A stretch of 64,000 nucleotides of DNA from Winogradskya humida (lineage in GTDB: Bacteria; Actinomycetota; Actinomycetes; Mycobacteriales; Micromonosporaceae): positions 1 through 64,000 of the forward strand of contig NZ_BOMN01000122.1 of assembly GCF_016862215.1 (NCBI RefSeq), read 5' to 3'. Of the stretch, positions 19,886 through 28,684 are shown piece after piece. Each line of letters opens with the position of its first letter. Positions within the stretch are counted from its first letter, which is position 1. The translations under genes were made by a program, and so were the position numbers. The notes beneath the pieces are model-generated. The model had not been told where the DNA came from, ran no database searches, and saw only the letters and a program-made list of their open reading frames with translations.

Positions 19886-20624
19886 GGGACCTCCTCCCCT
19901 TCACGGTCAGCTTCTCGACGAGCAGGACCAGGCCGAAGACCGCCAGGGCCAGCAGGACCACGATGGCGATGGCCACGAACATGCGGTCCGCCCGGAACGC
20001 CGACTTCTGGATGATCATGTAACGGCCGATGCCGACGTCGCTGCCGAGCCACTCGGAGATGATCGCGCCGAAGACGCTGTAGGTCGCGGCGATCTTCAGG
20101 CCGGAGAACATCGCGGGCAGCGCGGCCGGCCACTGCAGCTTGGTGAACAGCTGGCGCCGGTTCGCGCCGCTCATCAGCAGGTAGTCGGCGATCAGCGCGT
20201 CGCTGCGGCCGAGCCCGTCCAGGGTGGCGACCGCGACCGGGAAGAAGCAGACCAGCACGATCACCACGATCTTCGGGGCCAGCCCGAACCCGAGCCAGAC
20301 GACCAGCAGCGGCGCGATCGCGATCGTCGGGATGTTCTGGCTGGTGACCAGCAGCGGGTACAGCGCGGCCCGCAGCAGCGGGACGAGGTGCAGCACCACG
20401 GCGACCAGCAGCCCGATCACCACGCCCGCGGTGAAGCCGAGCAGCGTCAGCTTCGTGGTCGCGAGCGTATGGGTGATCAGGGAGTCCCGCTGGTCCGCGG
20501 CGGCTGCCAGCACATCCGTCGGGCTGGGCAGCAACCAGGAATCAATTCCCGAGATCGCGGTGTACGCCTGCCAGCCGGCGAGGATGGCCAGCACCGCGAT
20601 CACGGGGGCGACCTTGCGGATCAC
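19878..20624 (-). CDS. SsuC/ThiX-type ABC transporter permease
   Basis: A 248-residue permease with about six transmembrane segments and the EAA loop around SDALIADYLLMSGANRRQLF. It is of the family that serves sulfonate, taurine and formylaminopyrimidine importers (VTSQNIPTIAIAPLLVVWLG is characteristic; positions about 90-110). GTG start at 20624 overlaps the upstream stop as GTGA. Works with the 19130 ATPase and the 20621 lipoprotein. Confidence 0.9.
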   Translation of the reverse strand: MIRKVAPVIAVLAILAGWQAYTAISGIDSWLLPSPTDVLAAAADQRDSLITHTLATTKLTLLGFTAGVVIGLLVAVVLHLVPLLRAALYPLLVTSQNIPTIAIAPLLVVWLGFGLAPKIVVIVLVCFFPVAVATLDGLGRSDALIADYLLMSGANRRQLFTKLQWPAALPAMFSGLKIAATYSVFGAIISEWLGSDVGIGRYMIIQKSAFRADRMFVAIAIVVLLALAVFGLVLLVEKLTVKGRRSRG

Positions 20625-21658
20625 GGCAGGAAATCATTGGTGTAGGCCTTCGTCGCGTCGACCTTCGTGGTGAGGACCTTCTGGTCGAGCAGCCACTGGG
20701 AGAAGTTCGTCCACACCTCGGGCTTCTGCTCACCCCAGCGCGCGGCGTCGTCCTGATACTTCGGGCTCAACCAGGCCTGGCTCTTGCCGACCAGGTCCTT
20801 GTCGAGGTCGGGGGCGGCGGCGAGCAGGATCGAGGCGGCGTCGGCGGGGTTCTTCGCGGCGTAGCCGTAGCCCTCGGAGGCGGCCGCCACGAACGACTTC
20901 ACCAGCTCGGGATCCTGCGAGATGCGCTTCTCGTTCGTGATCAGGATCGGGGTGTAGAAGTCCAGCGCGGGGTTGTAGTCCTTGACGTACTGGATGTTGA
21001 CGGGAGCGTTGCGCAGCTCCGCCTCGATACCGGTCCAGCCGTAGAAGATCCACTCGAAGTCGATGCCCTTCTTCGTGGCCGCGAAGAAGTCGGCGTCCCC
21101 GACGTTCACCGTCTTGATCGCCGACGCGTCGCCACCGTCGGCCTGGACGATCGACTTGAGCAGCGGCTCCTCGATCGCGCCCCCGAACCCGCCGTACGTC
21201 TTGCCCGCGTACTGCGCCGGCCGGGTCAGCCCGCGGTCCTTGGGCGACGCGAACCCGGACGTGTTGTGCTGGATCACCGCGGCGACCGACACGAGCGGGG
21301 CGCCCTGCGCCCGGGCCTGGGTCAGCGCCTCCTGCGCGCTGACCGCGAACGGGATCTTGTCCGCGGCGACGAGCGTGCCCGGGTCGGCGTCACCGGGCTG
21401 CACGATCTCGACCTCGAGGCCGTGCGCCTTGAAGTAACCCTTGGACTGGGCGACGTACAGGCCGGTGTGGTTGGTGTTGGGGGTCCAGTCCAGGGCGACC
21501 TGAATCTTGCGAAGACCACCACCGCTGCCGGCCGCCTCGTCCTTGTCGTCGGTACCGCCACAGGCGGCCACGGCGAGGGCGACGGAGGCGGTCGCGGCGG
21601 CGATGAGGGCACGACGACGCGTGAAGGGACTGGTCAGAGAGGTAACGGTGCTGGTCAC
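20621..21658 (-). CDS. ThiY/SsuA-like ABC substrate-binding lipoprotein
   Basis: A 345-residue binding lipoprotein. The leader has Arg-Arg-Arg (PFTRRRALIAAATAS) and the lipobox VAAC, so it is lipid-anchored and possibly Tat-exported. The mature protein opens with ALDWTPNTNHTGLYVAQSKG, the signature of ThiY/RibY/THI5-like pyrimidine or flavin precursor binders; sulfonate binders are close relatives. I chose the GTG at 21658 because the upstream extension is leaderless and unlike a signal peptide. First gene of operon B; no thiamine riboswitch is visible in the short leader, so a pyrimidine role is not confirmed. Confidence 0.85.
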   Translation of the reverse strand: MTSTVTSLTSPFTRRRALIAAATASVALAVAACGGTDDKDEAAGSGGGLRKIQVALDWTPNTNHTGLYVAQSKGYFKAHGLEVEIVQPGDADPGTLVAADKIPFAVSAQEALTQARAQGAPLVSVAAVIQHNTSGFASPKDRGLTRPAQYAGKTYGGFGGAIEEPLLKSIVQADGGDASAIKTVNVGDADFFAATKKGIDFEWIFYGWTGIEAELRNAPVNIQYVKDYNPALDFYTPILITNEKRISQDPELVKSFVAAASEGYGYAAKNPADAASILLAAAPDLDKDLVGKSQAWLSPKYQDDAARWGEQKPEVWTNFSQWLLDQKVLTTKVDATKAYTNDFLP

Positions 21659-21773
21659 GACGGCAACGTACGGGAAACGACCTGGGCCCGCCAAGCCTCG
21701 GTGGCCCGCATTACATAGTTTTCCCACATGCTAGGCAGGAATTGCTCTGAGCAGCAACGATAGGGTTCAGTGC

Positions 21774-22778
21774 ATGATCCAATTGCGCTTCCTCTCGGGG
21801 CCGGACATCGACTCGCTGGGCATCGGGCCGGCCGAGGTCATCACCGCGGTGCAAGGGGCGGTCGACGCGCACGGGCGCGGGCTGACCGTCTTCGAGCCCA
21901 GGACCCATCTCGTGCCGGACAACGGCGGTGCGGGGCACTTCAACGTCCTGCGCGGGCACGTCAGCACCCTCGGCGAGCACGGTCTCAGCGGCGTCAAGGT
22001 CGTGGGCGACTTCGTCGACAACTTTCAGTACGGGCTCCCGAGCGAACTGGCCCTGATCACGGTGTACGACCCGACGACCGGCGTCCCGCTCGCGATCATG
22101 GACGCGACCTGGATCACCGAGGCCCGGACCGGCGCGATGACCGCGGTCGGCGCCACATTCCTCGCCCGCCCCGACTCGCGGATCCTCGGCCACGTCGGCG
22201 CGCGGGGCACGGCGTTCTCCAACGTCACCATGCTCGACAGCCTCTTCCCGCTCGACGAGATCCGGGTGACCAGCCGCCGCCCCGAATCCCGCGAGGCATT
22301 CGCCGCCCAGCTGCGCGCGGTGACGGACACGCCGGTGCGGGCCGTGGACACCGCCGCGGAGGCGTTCGAGGGCGCGGACATCCTCGTCGAGGCGTCCCGG
22401 TTGCAGGAACCCCAGCCCCTGCTGCGTACGGCTGCTGTGAAGCCCGGCGCGTTCGTCGTACCGTACGGAACGATCAGCGCTGTGGAACTTGATCTGCTCG
22501 ACGTCATGGACAAGGTGGTCGTCGACGACTGGAGCGAGTCGCGCTCCGGGCGTTTCGGGGCGCTGCGCGCGCACGTCGACACCGGCAGGCTCAGCGAGAA
22601 GACGCTCTACGCCCAGATCGGCGAGATCGTCACGGGCCGCAAACCGGGCCGCGAGCACCCGGACGAGCGGATCCTCTACTGGCACCGCGGTCTGTCCATC
22701 CTCGATGTCGCGGTGGCGCACCTGATCCTCACCCGCGCCGAGGCCGCCGACACCGGCACACTCTTGCGGTACCGATGA
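21774..22778 (+). CDS. Ornithine cyclodeaminase/mu-crystallin family protein
   Basis: A 334-residue NAD(P)-dependent enzyme of the ornithine cyclodeaminase/mu-crystallin family. SGVKVVGDFVDN, PLAIMDATWITEARTGAMTAVGA (residues about 105-130) and the nucleotide-binding HVGARGTAFSNV are in family order. Relatives deaminate ornithine or reduce ketimines, or act as opine-type dehydrogenases. It heads operon C and overlaps the ammonia-lyase homologue by ATGA, suggesting that the two act on one amine or amino-acid intermediate. The 115-bp gap to the divergent operon B holds a small GCTC-T-GAGC inverted repeat near 21744 and promoter-like AT-rich sequence. Confidence 0.82.
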   Translation: MIQLRFLSGPDIDSLGIGPAEVITAVQGAVDAHGRGLTVFEPRTHLVPDNGGAGHFNVLRGHVSTLGEHGLSGVKVVGDFVDNFQYGLPSELALITVYDPTTGVPLAIMDATWITEARTGAMTAVGATFLARPDSRILGHVGARGTAFSNVTMLDSLFPLDEIRVTSRRPESREAFAAQLRAVTDTPVRAVDTAAEAFEGADILVEASRLQEPQPLLRTAAVKPGAFVVPYGTISAVELDLLDVMDKVVVDDWSESRSGRFGALRAHVDTGRLSEKTLYAQIGEIVTGRKPGREHPDERILYWHRGLSILDVAVAHLILTRAEAADTGTLLRYR

Positions 22779-24235
22779 GAACGGTGATCCTGCACCGGGC
22801 CGGCAAGCTCGACCGCGCCGTGATCGAGCAGCTCGCCCGGGGCACGTGCCGGGTCGAGCTCAGCCCGGCACTGATCGCCGAGCTCACCGCGAACCGCCGG
22901 GCCGTGCTCGCGGACCTGGACGGCGACCAGCCGGTCTACGGGGTCAACACCGGGATGGGAGCGATGGCGGGCGTACGCCTGGACGCCGACGCCCAGGCCC
23001 GGCACCAGGACACGCTGATGTCCGGGCGGGCCGTGGGCTCGGCGCCGTGGCTGCGACGGGACGAGGCCCGGGCGTTGCTCGCCGCACGGCTGCGTACGTT
23101 CCTGCATCCCGCCGCGGGCGTCTCCGCCGAGCTGTGCCGGAGCCTGATCGACCTGTTGAACCACGACGTGATCCCGGCGATCCCCGCCCGGGGCAGCGGC
23201 GCCGCCGGCGAGATCATCCCCCTCGCCCACACCGGCGCCGCCCTGCTCGGCACCGGCCAGGTGCTCGACGCCGCCGGCCACGCGACCGGCGCCGCCCCCG
23301 CCCTCAAAGCGGCCGGGTTGAGTCCGCGCTCGTTCGGCGCCAAGGAGGGCGTCGCGTTCCTGGAGGGCGTGCCCGGCCTGACCGGCCTCGCGGTGCTGCA
23401 CGCCGCCGCCGTCCGGACCCTGCTGACCCAGCAGATCGTCGTGGCGGCCGCGGCGCACGTCGTGGTCGGCGCGAGCCCCGATCCGCTGCACCCGGCGCTG
23501 GCCGACAGCGACGAGCTCCGTACCGTCCTGGCCGCCCTGCTGGAGCTGCGCGGCACCGGCCCGGCACGGGAGCTGCAGGCACCGGTGTCGTTCCGGGTCA
23601 CCGCGCCCGCCCTGGCCATGGCACTGCGTGCGGTCGCGGCGCTGGAGGCCGCCGCCGACCGCGCCCTGACCGCGATCACCGACTCCCCCGCGCACCTCGA
23701 CGGCCGGTTCGTCGGCACCGCGGGCTTCGCGGGCACCGACCTGGCCGCGACGGCGGGCGCGCTGACCACCGCCCTCGCGCACCTGGCCGACCTGGGCACG
23801 GCCCGCCTGCACCGGATTCTGGACCCGGCGGTCACCGGGCTGCCCCGCCAGCTGTCGGACTCCCCCGGCCTGCACGCCGGGATGGCCGCCGTGCACAAGC
23901 GGGCCGTGGGCGTCACGCATCGGCTGCGGCGTTTCACGCTGCCCGCGCTGGGTGGCGCGATGGAGACGTCACTGGGACAGGAGGACGTGCAGAGCTTCGG
24001 GTTCGAGGCTGCCGAGTGTCTGGGCGAGGCGGTGACCGGGCTGCGGGACGTGCTGGCGTGCGAGCTGCTGGGCGTACACCAGGCATTCCTTCTCGATGCC
24101 CGGGAGGCACCCTTCGGTGAGATCGCCGCGGCCCTGCCTCCCGGCACCGGCGACCGGCCGTTCGGACGCGACCTCGATCGGATCATCGGCCTGCTCGAAG
24201 GAGGTTCGTTGACACTCCATGTCATCACTGCGTAG
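22775..24235 (+). CDS. Histidine/aromatic ammonia-lyase homologue lacking the MIO serine
   Basis: A 486-residue protein of the HAL/PAL fold. The N-terminal catalytic Tyr loop is intact (VYGVNTGMG, Tyr55). The cofactor loop, normally Ala-Ser-Gly before DLAPLAH, reads AAGEIIPLAH with Ala143-Ala144-Gly145, so the Ser needed for methylidene-imidazolone is missing. The normal NGTQ-type segment is AKEGVAFLEGV, and the QDPYSLR segment is LQAPVSFR, keeping the Arg but not the Tyr. MIO chemistry is therefore unlikely. MIO-free members are known (ergothionase removes trimethylamine from ergothioneine), so another elimination is possible. ATGA-coupled to the ornithine-cyclodeaminase-like gene. Confidence 0.85.
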   Translation: MRTVILHRAGKLDRAVIEQLARGTCRVELSPALIAELTANRRAVLADLDGDQPVYGVNTGMGAMAGVRLDADAQARHQDTLMSGRAVGSAPWLRRDEARALLAARLRTFLHPAAGVSAELCRSLIDLLNHDVIPAIPARGSGAAGEIIPLAHTGAALLGTGQVLDAAGHATGAAPALKAAGLSPRSFGAKEGVAFLEGVPGLTGLAVLHAAAVRTLLTQQIVVAAAAHVVVGASPDPLHPALADSDELRTVLAALLELRGTGPARELQAPVSFRVTAPALAMALRAVAALEAAADRALTAITDSPAHLDGRFVGTAGFAGTDLAATAGALTTALAHLADLGTARLHRILDPAVTGLPRQLSDSPGLHAGMAAVHKRAVGVTHRLRRFTLPALGGAMETSLGQEDVQSFGFEAAECLGEAVTGLRDVLACELLGVHQAFLLDAREAPFGEIAAALPPGTGDRPFGRDLDRIIGLLEGGSLTLHVITA

Positions 24236-24287
24236 AGTGACGGCATAGCGTGTCATCGGACGCGCTCGCAGCAGGGGAGACAGCGTC

Positions 24288-25352
24288 ATGGGTGCAGAGA
24301 TCTGGGTTCTCGGCGGCACCGGCCGCAGCGGCCGTGCCATCGCGGCCGAACTGAGCCGGCGCGGGCTCACCCCCGTGCTGGTGGGCAGGGACGCGGACCG
24401 CCTGACCACCGCCGCGCGGGCGACCGGCAGCGGGACCCTGGTCACCGCGTCGGTCGGCGCCACCGCCACGGAGATCCGGCGGCTGCACCCCGCGGTGGTC
24501 ATCAACACGGTCGGGCCGTTCACCACGACCGCCGGGCCGCTCATCGACGCCTGTCTGGCAGCCGGCAGCCACTACCTCGACCTGGCCAACGACATCACCG
24601 CGGTGGGCGCCACGCTCGACCGCAACGACGCGGCGGCAGCCGCCGGGCGCACCCTCGTCACCGGCGCCGGATTCGGCGTGACCGCCACCGAGAGCGTCGT
24701 CGTGAAACTGTGCGAGGGCCGCCCCGCGCCGCTGCGGATCCGGGTCGACATGGTGCCCTCCCTGGCGATGGAGGCGGGCACCATCGGCGAGGCCCTGGCC
24801 GGCACGATCCTCGGCGACCCGAATGAGCTCGCGGGCGGCCAGATCACCGACGGCCGCCTCGCGCCCGCCCGGATCGGCGGCGACCCGCTGCGCCTCACCC
24901 TGCCGGACGGCTCCGAGGTGACCACGGCGGTCATGCCGCTCGGCGAGGTGCTCGCGGCGCAGCGGGCGAGCGGCGCCCGCAACGTGCTCTCGGCCTCCAG
25001 CGAAGTACCGTCGGGGACGCTCGTCCGCGCGGTGATGCCGGCCGCGATGGTCATGCTGAAATGGGCGCCGGCCCGGTCGTTCGCCCAGCGCCGCCTCGCC
25101 GGGGTGCAGGTGAAGGCGAAGGACAAGCCCCGCGAGCATTCCTGGGGGCACGCGGTCGCGACCTGGGACGACGGCGAGACCCGGGAGGGGTGGCTGCGGG
25201 TGGGCGAGGCTCAGGAGTACACCGGAGCCGTCCCCGCCGAGGTCACCCTCCGGCTGCTGAACGGCGAGGGCCGGCCGGGCGCGTACACCCCGGCCGCCCT
25301 TTTCGGCACCACCCTCGCCGAGTCGTGCGGTGGCGAGTATCTGATGTCCTGA
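24288..25352 (+). CDS. Saccharopine-dehydrogenase-like NAD(P)-binding protein
   Basis: A 354-residue protein with an N-terminal Rossmann fold (IWVLGGTGRSGRAIAAEL, GxGxxG type), VVINTVGPFTTTAGPLIDAC and SHYLDLANDI, which together mark the saccharopine dehydrogenase-like/trans-acting reductase family. A GGGGAGA ribosome site precedes the ATG. It lies 52 bases downstream of the ammonia-lyase homologue in the same direction, so it probably belongs to operon C. Exact reaction unknown; the family includes reductases and carbon-nitrogen bond dehydrogenases. Confidence 0.78.
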   Translation: MGAEIWVLGGTGRSGRAIAAELSRRGLTPVLVGRDADRLTTAARATGSGTLVTASVGATATEIRRLHPAVVINTVGPFTTTAGPLIDACLAAGSHYLDLANDITAVGATLDRNDAAAAAGRTLVTGAGFGVTATESVVVKLCEGRPAPLRIRVDMVPSLAMEAGTIGEALAGTILGDPNELAGGQITDGRLAPARIGGDPLRLTLPDGSEVTTAVMPLGEVLAAQRASGARNVLSASSEVPSGTLVRAVMPAAMVMLKWAPARSFAQRRLAGVQVKAKDKPREHSWGHAVATWDDGETREGWLRVGEAQEYTGAVPAEVTLRLLNGEGRPGAYTPAALFGTTLAESCGGEYLMS

Positions 25353-25365
25353 GCCGCGGCGACCG

Positions 25366-25424
25366 AGTTGTCGCAGCCACGCCGCGTGGCTAGATGTTGC
25401 GCCGGACACCGGCACGCGACAACT
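25366..25424. repeat. 9-bp perfect inverted repeat flanking the hairpin
   Basis: AGTTGTCGC (25366-25374) is matched by GCGACAACT (25416-25424) across a 41-bp loop that contains the smaller hairpin. It sits between operon C and a regulator remnant; it could be part of a terminator or a relic of a rearrangement. Confidence 0.5.
25376..25390 (+). terminator. Candidate hairpin after operon C
   Basis: GCCACGCCGCGTGGC is a perfect 7-bp inverted repeat around one base (6-bp stem with a 3-nt loop), 23 bases after the stop of the 24288 gene. There is no T-tract, as is common in high-GC actinomycetes. Confidence 0.4.
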
Positions 25425-25558
25425 TTCTGCGCGGAGCTGGCCGCACTCGCCTGGAAGATCGCCTTTGACCGCTGGCCAACCCGGCCACCACCGAGGGCTT
25501 CGGCGAGCTGGCCCGTCAAGCATTCACCGAGGTCCGAGCAGCCGGCGCTCTCTGCTGA
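25425..25558 (+). pseudogene. C-terminal remnant of a TetR-type regulator
   Basis: Conceptual translation gives ELAALAWKIAFDRW and then, after a one-base frame change at about 25474, NPATTEGFGELARQAF and TEVRAAGALC before a stop at 25556-25558. This is what the last 45 residues of a TetR/AcrR regulator look like. Restoring one G in the tggccaac stretch would give a continuous frame. The DNA-binding half is absent upstream. Lies between operon C and the convergent 25563 gene. Confidence 0.55.
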
Positions 25559-25562
25559 CCGC

Positions 25563-27017
25563 CTAGGCTGCGACGGCCGCCAGTTCGGGGAGCAGGGCGG
25601 CCGCGCGTTCGAGGTCGGTGCCGAGGGGGCGGTCTTCGAAGCTGGGGTCCAGGGATGCCGCTGCGATTTCGAAGGCTCGGCGGACGGGGCCGTCGGTGAG
25701 GCGCCCCGGGGCCATGCGGAGGGCGCGGACGGCGGCGACCAGTTCTGCGGCGAGCAGGGTCGGGGCGTAGTGGGACATTCTGCGCAGGGAGCGGGCGCCC
25801 TGGGTGGCGAAGCTGGCGTGTTCCTCGAGGCCGAGGGAGATGGTCAGGGTGCCGGCCGCGACGGGCTGCATGCCGACGCGGATCTCGGTGAGGAGGTCCT
25901 GGACCACGTACTCGCTGATCATCAGGCCGGAGCTGCCCACCGGGCCGCCCGCCAGGAACGCGCGCAGACCGGTCAGGTCGGGGCGCATCAGCAGGCCGAG
26001 CCGAGCCGATGACAGGGACAGGACGGGCAGAAACGTTCCGCGTACGGCGTCCAGGCTGGACGCCAGCGTCGCGGTGTGGAACTGCCCGTGATGATGGACA
26101 CCGTCCGCGGTGATCAGCGGGTTCTCGACAGCCGCATTGAGCTCCGCCGTCAGCACGTCGTGCAGCGCGCCGACGGCATGCACGGCGGGTGCGGCGACCT
26201 GGGGCAGGACCCGCAGCCCGAACGGGTCCTGGATACGAGCGGGCGCCCCGGATCCGGCCACCAGCCAGCGGAGCATCCCCGCGACCTCGACCTGCCCGGG
26301 ATGCGCGCGGGCATGATGGACGACAGCCTCGTACGCTCCCGGATTGCCCTGTAATGCAAGAAATGTCAGCGCGGCGATGACCGTGGAGGCGCGCAGCTGG
26401 GTGTGGACGCGGTCGAGGGCGAGCACCGCAGTCGCGACGGTCAGCGCGCTGGAGCTGATCATCGGGAGGGCGTCCGTGGCGTCGATCGTGGTGACCGGGC
26501 CGGGTCCGTAACGCCAGGGGCGTTCGCCGGCGAGGGTGAGGCCCAGTTCGGCGAGGGCGGCCAGGTCGGCCGTGCCGATGGCACCCCAGGAGTGCAGGGT
26601 GGGTACGGCACCCGAGCGCACCGCCTCGGCGAGGGCGTCGGTGACCCGGCGGGAGATGCCCGAGCCGCCCGCGAGGATCTGGTTGAGCCGGACGGTCATC
26701 GCCGCGCGGGCGGTCACGTCGTCCTCGACCGGGCCGGTCGCCGCGCAGTGGCTGCGCAGGAGCCGCAGGCCATGGTCAAGATCGTCGCCGGTACTCTCGT
26801 GCCGGTTGGCGCCGACGCCGGTGTTGGCGCCGTAGACAGCGCCGCGGGCCCGGGCGTCGTCCAGCGCGGCGTGCCGGTCGCCGATGCGGCTCAGCGCCAT
26901 GGGGTCGACCTCGATGCCCGCCACACCGGAGGCGACGGCGAGCAGGCCGTCCGTCGTCAAAGTCTGCCCGTCGAGGCGGACCACCGTGTCTTCGCTGGTC
27001 ACCTGTTGACACCCCAT
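25563..27017 (-). CDS. Ammonia-lyase-fold protein lacking the MIO triad (ergothionase candidate)
   Basis: A 484-residue HAL/PAL-fold protein. The Tyr loop is kept (VYGANTGVG, Tyr62) and the C-terminal GLEEHASF retains the catalytic-Glu region. The MIO-forming Ala-Ser-Gly is replaced by Gly148-Thr149-Ala150 (GAIGTADLAALAE). The LINGT Asn region is PMISSSALT, and QDPYSLR is IQDPFGLR, keeping Gln and Arg but with Phe for Tyr. It therefore probably does not make MIO. It is divergent, 42 bases apart, from an OpuC-type importer of the class that carries betaines and ergothioneine, which suggests elimination of trimethylamine from an imported betaine such as ergothioneine. An alternative start is GTG 27002. 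Confidence 0.8.
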   Translation of the reverse strand: MGCQQVTSEDTVVRLDGQTLTTDGLLAVASGVAGIEVDPMALSRIGDRHAALDDARARGAVYGANTGVGANRHESTGDDLDHGLRLLRSHCAATGPVEDDVTARAAMTVRLNQILAGGSGISRRVTDALAEAVRSGAVPTLHSWGAIGTADLAALAELGLTLAGERPWRYGPGPVTTIDATDALPMISSSALTVATAVLALDRVHTQLRASTVIAALTFLALQGNPGAYEAVVHHARAHPGQVEVAGMLRWLVAGSGAPARIQDPFGLRVLPQVAAPAVHAVGALHDVLTAELNAAVENPLITADGVHHHGQFHTATLASSLDAVRGTFLPVLSLSSARLGLLMRPDLTGLRAFLAGGPVGSSGLMISEYVVQDLLTEIRVGMQPVAAGTLTISLGLEEHASFATQGARSLRRMSHYAPTLLAAELVAAVRALRMAPGRLTDGPVRRAFEIAAASLDPSFEDRPLGTDLERAAALLPELAAVAA

Positions 27018-27059
27018 TCACTACACCGGAAGTATGAATAAAGATCTTCAGGAGGTTCC

Positions 27060-28052
27060 ATGATCACATTCGAAGACGTGGTGAAGGTCTATCCAGGCGG
27101 CAGCACCGCGGTAGATCATCTCTCGCTCGAGCTGCCCACCGGCAAGACCACCGTGCTGGTCGGGCCGTCCGGCTGCGGCAAGACCACCTCGCTCCGGATG
27201 ATCAACCGGATGGTACGGCCCACGTCGGGCCGGGTACTGATCGACGGGCGCGACGTGGCGGAGCAGGACGAGGCCCTGCTGCGCCGGGGCATCGGCTATG
27301 TCATCCAGCACGCCGGGCTCTTCCCGCACCGCACGGTGCTGGACAACGTCGCGACGGTGCCGATGCTGCTCGGGCGTACCCGTAAGCAGGCCCGGACCGA
27401 CGCGCTGGGCCTGCTGGAACGGGTCGGCCTGTCCGCGGAGTTCGCCAAGCGCTACCCCGCCCAGCTCTCCGGCGGGCAGCAGCAGCGCGTCGGCGTGGCC
27501 CGCGCGCTGGCCGCCGACCCGCCGATCATGGTGATGGACGAGCCGTTCAGCGCGGTCGACCCGGTGGTCCGGGAGGGGCTGCACCGCGAGTTCCTGCGGC
27601 TGCAGAAGGACCTGGGCAAGACGATCGCGATGGTGACGCACGACATCGACGAGGCGATCAAGCTCGGCGACGTGGTCGCCATCTTCCGCCAGGGTGGCCG
27701 GCTCGCCCAGGTCGGCACGCCGCGGGAGGTGCTCGCGAACCCCGCCGACGACTTCGTGGCCGAGTTCGTGGGCCGCGACCGCGGGCTGCGCAGCCTCTCC
27801 TTCGAGTCCGCCGCCGACCTGCCCGTACGCCCATTGTCCGAGGTCGGCGATCTGGAGCTCGACGACGCCGGGCGCCCGGTGGGCTACGGCAGCTTCACCC
27901 GCGCCGACTCGCTGCGGCTGGTGACCGACCTGGCGATCATCTCCCCGGCCGGCATCGCGGTCCGGGTCGACGCCGAGGGCGTGGCCGACGGGATCGTGCG
28001 CCACCACGACCTCGTCGACCACCTGGCCGCCCGGCGCCGCGAGCAGCCGTGA
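27060..28052 (+). CDS. OpuCA/ProV-type ABC ATPase for quaternary-ammonium uptake
   Basis: A 330-residue ATPase: Walker A GPSGCGKTT, signature LSGGQQQRVGVARAL, Walker B IMVMDEPFSAVDP and H-loop MVTHDIDEAIKLGD. The IDEAIKLGD and GRDRGLRSL patterns are those of OpuCA/osmoprotectant ATPases. About 80 residues follow the ATPase core, shorter than a full CBS pair. The ATG has a strong AGGAGGT ribosome site; a perfect TTGACA lies at 27006-27011 upstream, with a poorly placed -10. First gene of operon D. Confidence 0.9.
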   Translation: MITFEDVVKVYPGGSTAVDHLSLELPTGKTTVLVGPSGCGKTTSLRMINRMVRPTSGRVLIDGRDVAEQDEALLRRGIGYVIQHAGLFPHRTVLDNVATVPMLLGRTRKQARTDALGLLERVGLSAEFAKRYPAQLSGGQQQRVGVARALAADPPIMVMDEPFSAVDPVVREGLHREFLRLQKDLGKTIAMVTHDIDEAIKLGDVVAIFRQGGRLAQVGTPREVLANPADDFVAEFVGRDRGLRSLSFESAADLPVRPLSEVGDLELDDAGRPVGYGSFTRADSLRLVTDLAIISPAGIAVRVDAEGVADGIVRHHDLVDHLAARRREQP

Positions 28053-28684
28053 TCACCTATCTGTCCAACAACACCGACGTCATCCTGGCCGCGCTGCGTC
28101 AGCACATCGTGCTCGCGCTGCTGCCGGTGCTCATCGGGTTCGCCGTCGCACTGCCGATCGGCTACCTCGGTGTCCGGTTCCCCCGGGTCTACCACCCGCT
28201 GGTCAACGTCTGCGGGGTGCTGTATTCGATCCCGTCGCTGGCGCTGTTCGTGTTCCTGCCGGTGATCCTCGGCACGAAGATCCTCTCGCCGCTGAACATC
28301 GTGGTCGCGCTGAGCATCTACACGGTGGCGCTGCTGGCCAGGACCGTGGCCGACGGGCTGCGCTCAGTCGACGAGCTGGTCACCCAGTCCGCGACCGCGA
28401 TGGGCTACCGCCGGTTCCGGCGCCTGGTCGACGTCGAGCTCCCGGTGGCGCTGCCGGTGATCCTTGCCGGGCTGCGCGCGGCGACCGTGGCCAACATCAG
28501 CCTGGTCAGCGTCGGTGCCCTGATCGGCGTCGGCGGGCTCGGGCAGCTGTTCACCCGCGGCTTCCAGCTGTTCTACCTCGAGCCCATCCTGGTCGGCATC
28601 ATCGCTTCGATCGCGCTCGCGGCGGTCGCCGACCTCGCCATCGTGCTCGTGCAGCGCCTGATCACCCCGTGGAGTCGCGTGTGA
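28049..28684 (+). CDS. OpuCB-type ABC permease
   Basis: A 211-residue permease of the betaine/carnitine/choline family, five or six transmembrane segments, with LIGVGGLGQLFTRGFQ and LRSVDELVTQSATAMGYRRF as the EAA loop. GTG start overlaps the ATPase stop as GTGA. Pairs with the next permease to form the channel. Confidence 0.9.
   Translation: MITYLSNNTDVILAALRQHIVLALLPVLIGFAVALPIGYLGVRFPRVYHPLVNVCGVLYSIPSLALFVFLPVILGTKILSPLNIVVALSIYTVALLARTVADGLRSVDELVTQSATAMGYRRFRRLVDVELPVALPVILAGLRAATVANISLVSVGALIGVGGLGQLFTRGFQLFYLEPILVGIIASIALAAVADLAIVLVQRLITPWSRV

Noticed and set aside
21659-21773. Possible TPP riboswitch in front of the ThiY-like operon
   Set aside because: The region is too short on the minus strand and I found no THI-box core; the ThiY-like signature alone does not prove a thiamine role.
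22676-23920. Minus-strand open frame opposite the 22775 lyase
   Set aside because: Low-complexity Gly/Arg/Gln product, antisense to a clear HAL-fold gene.
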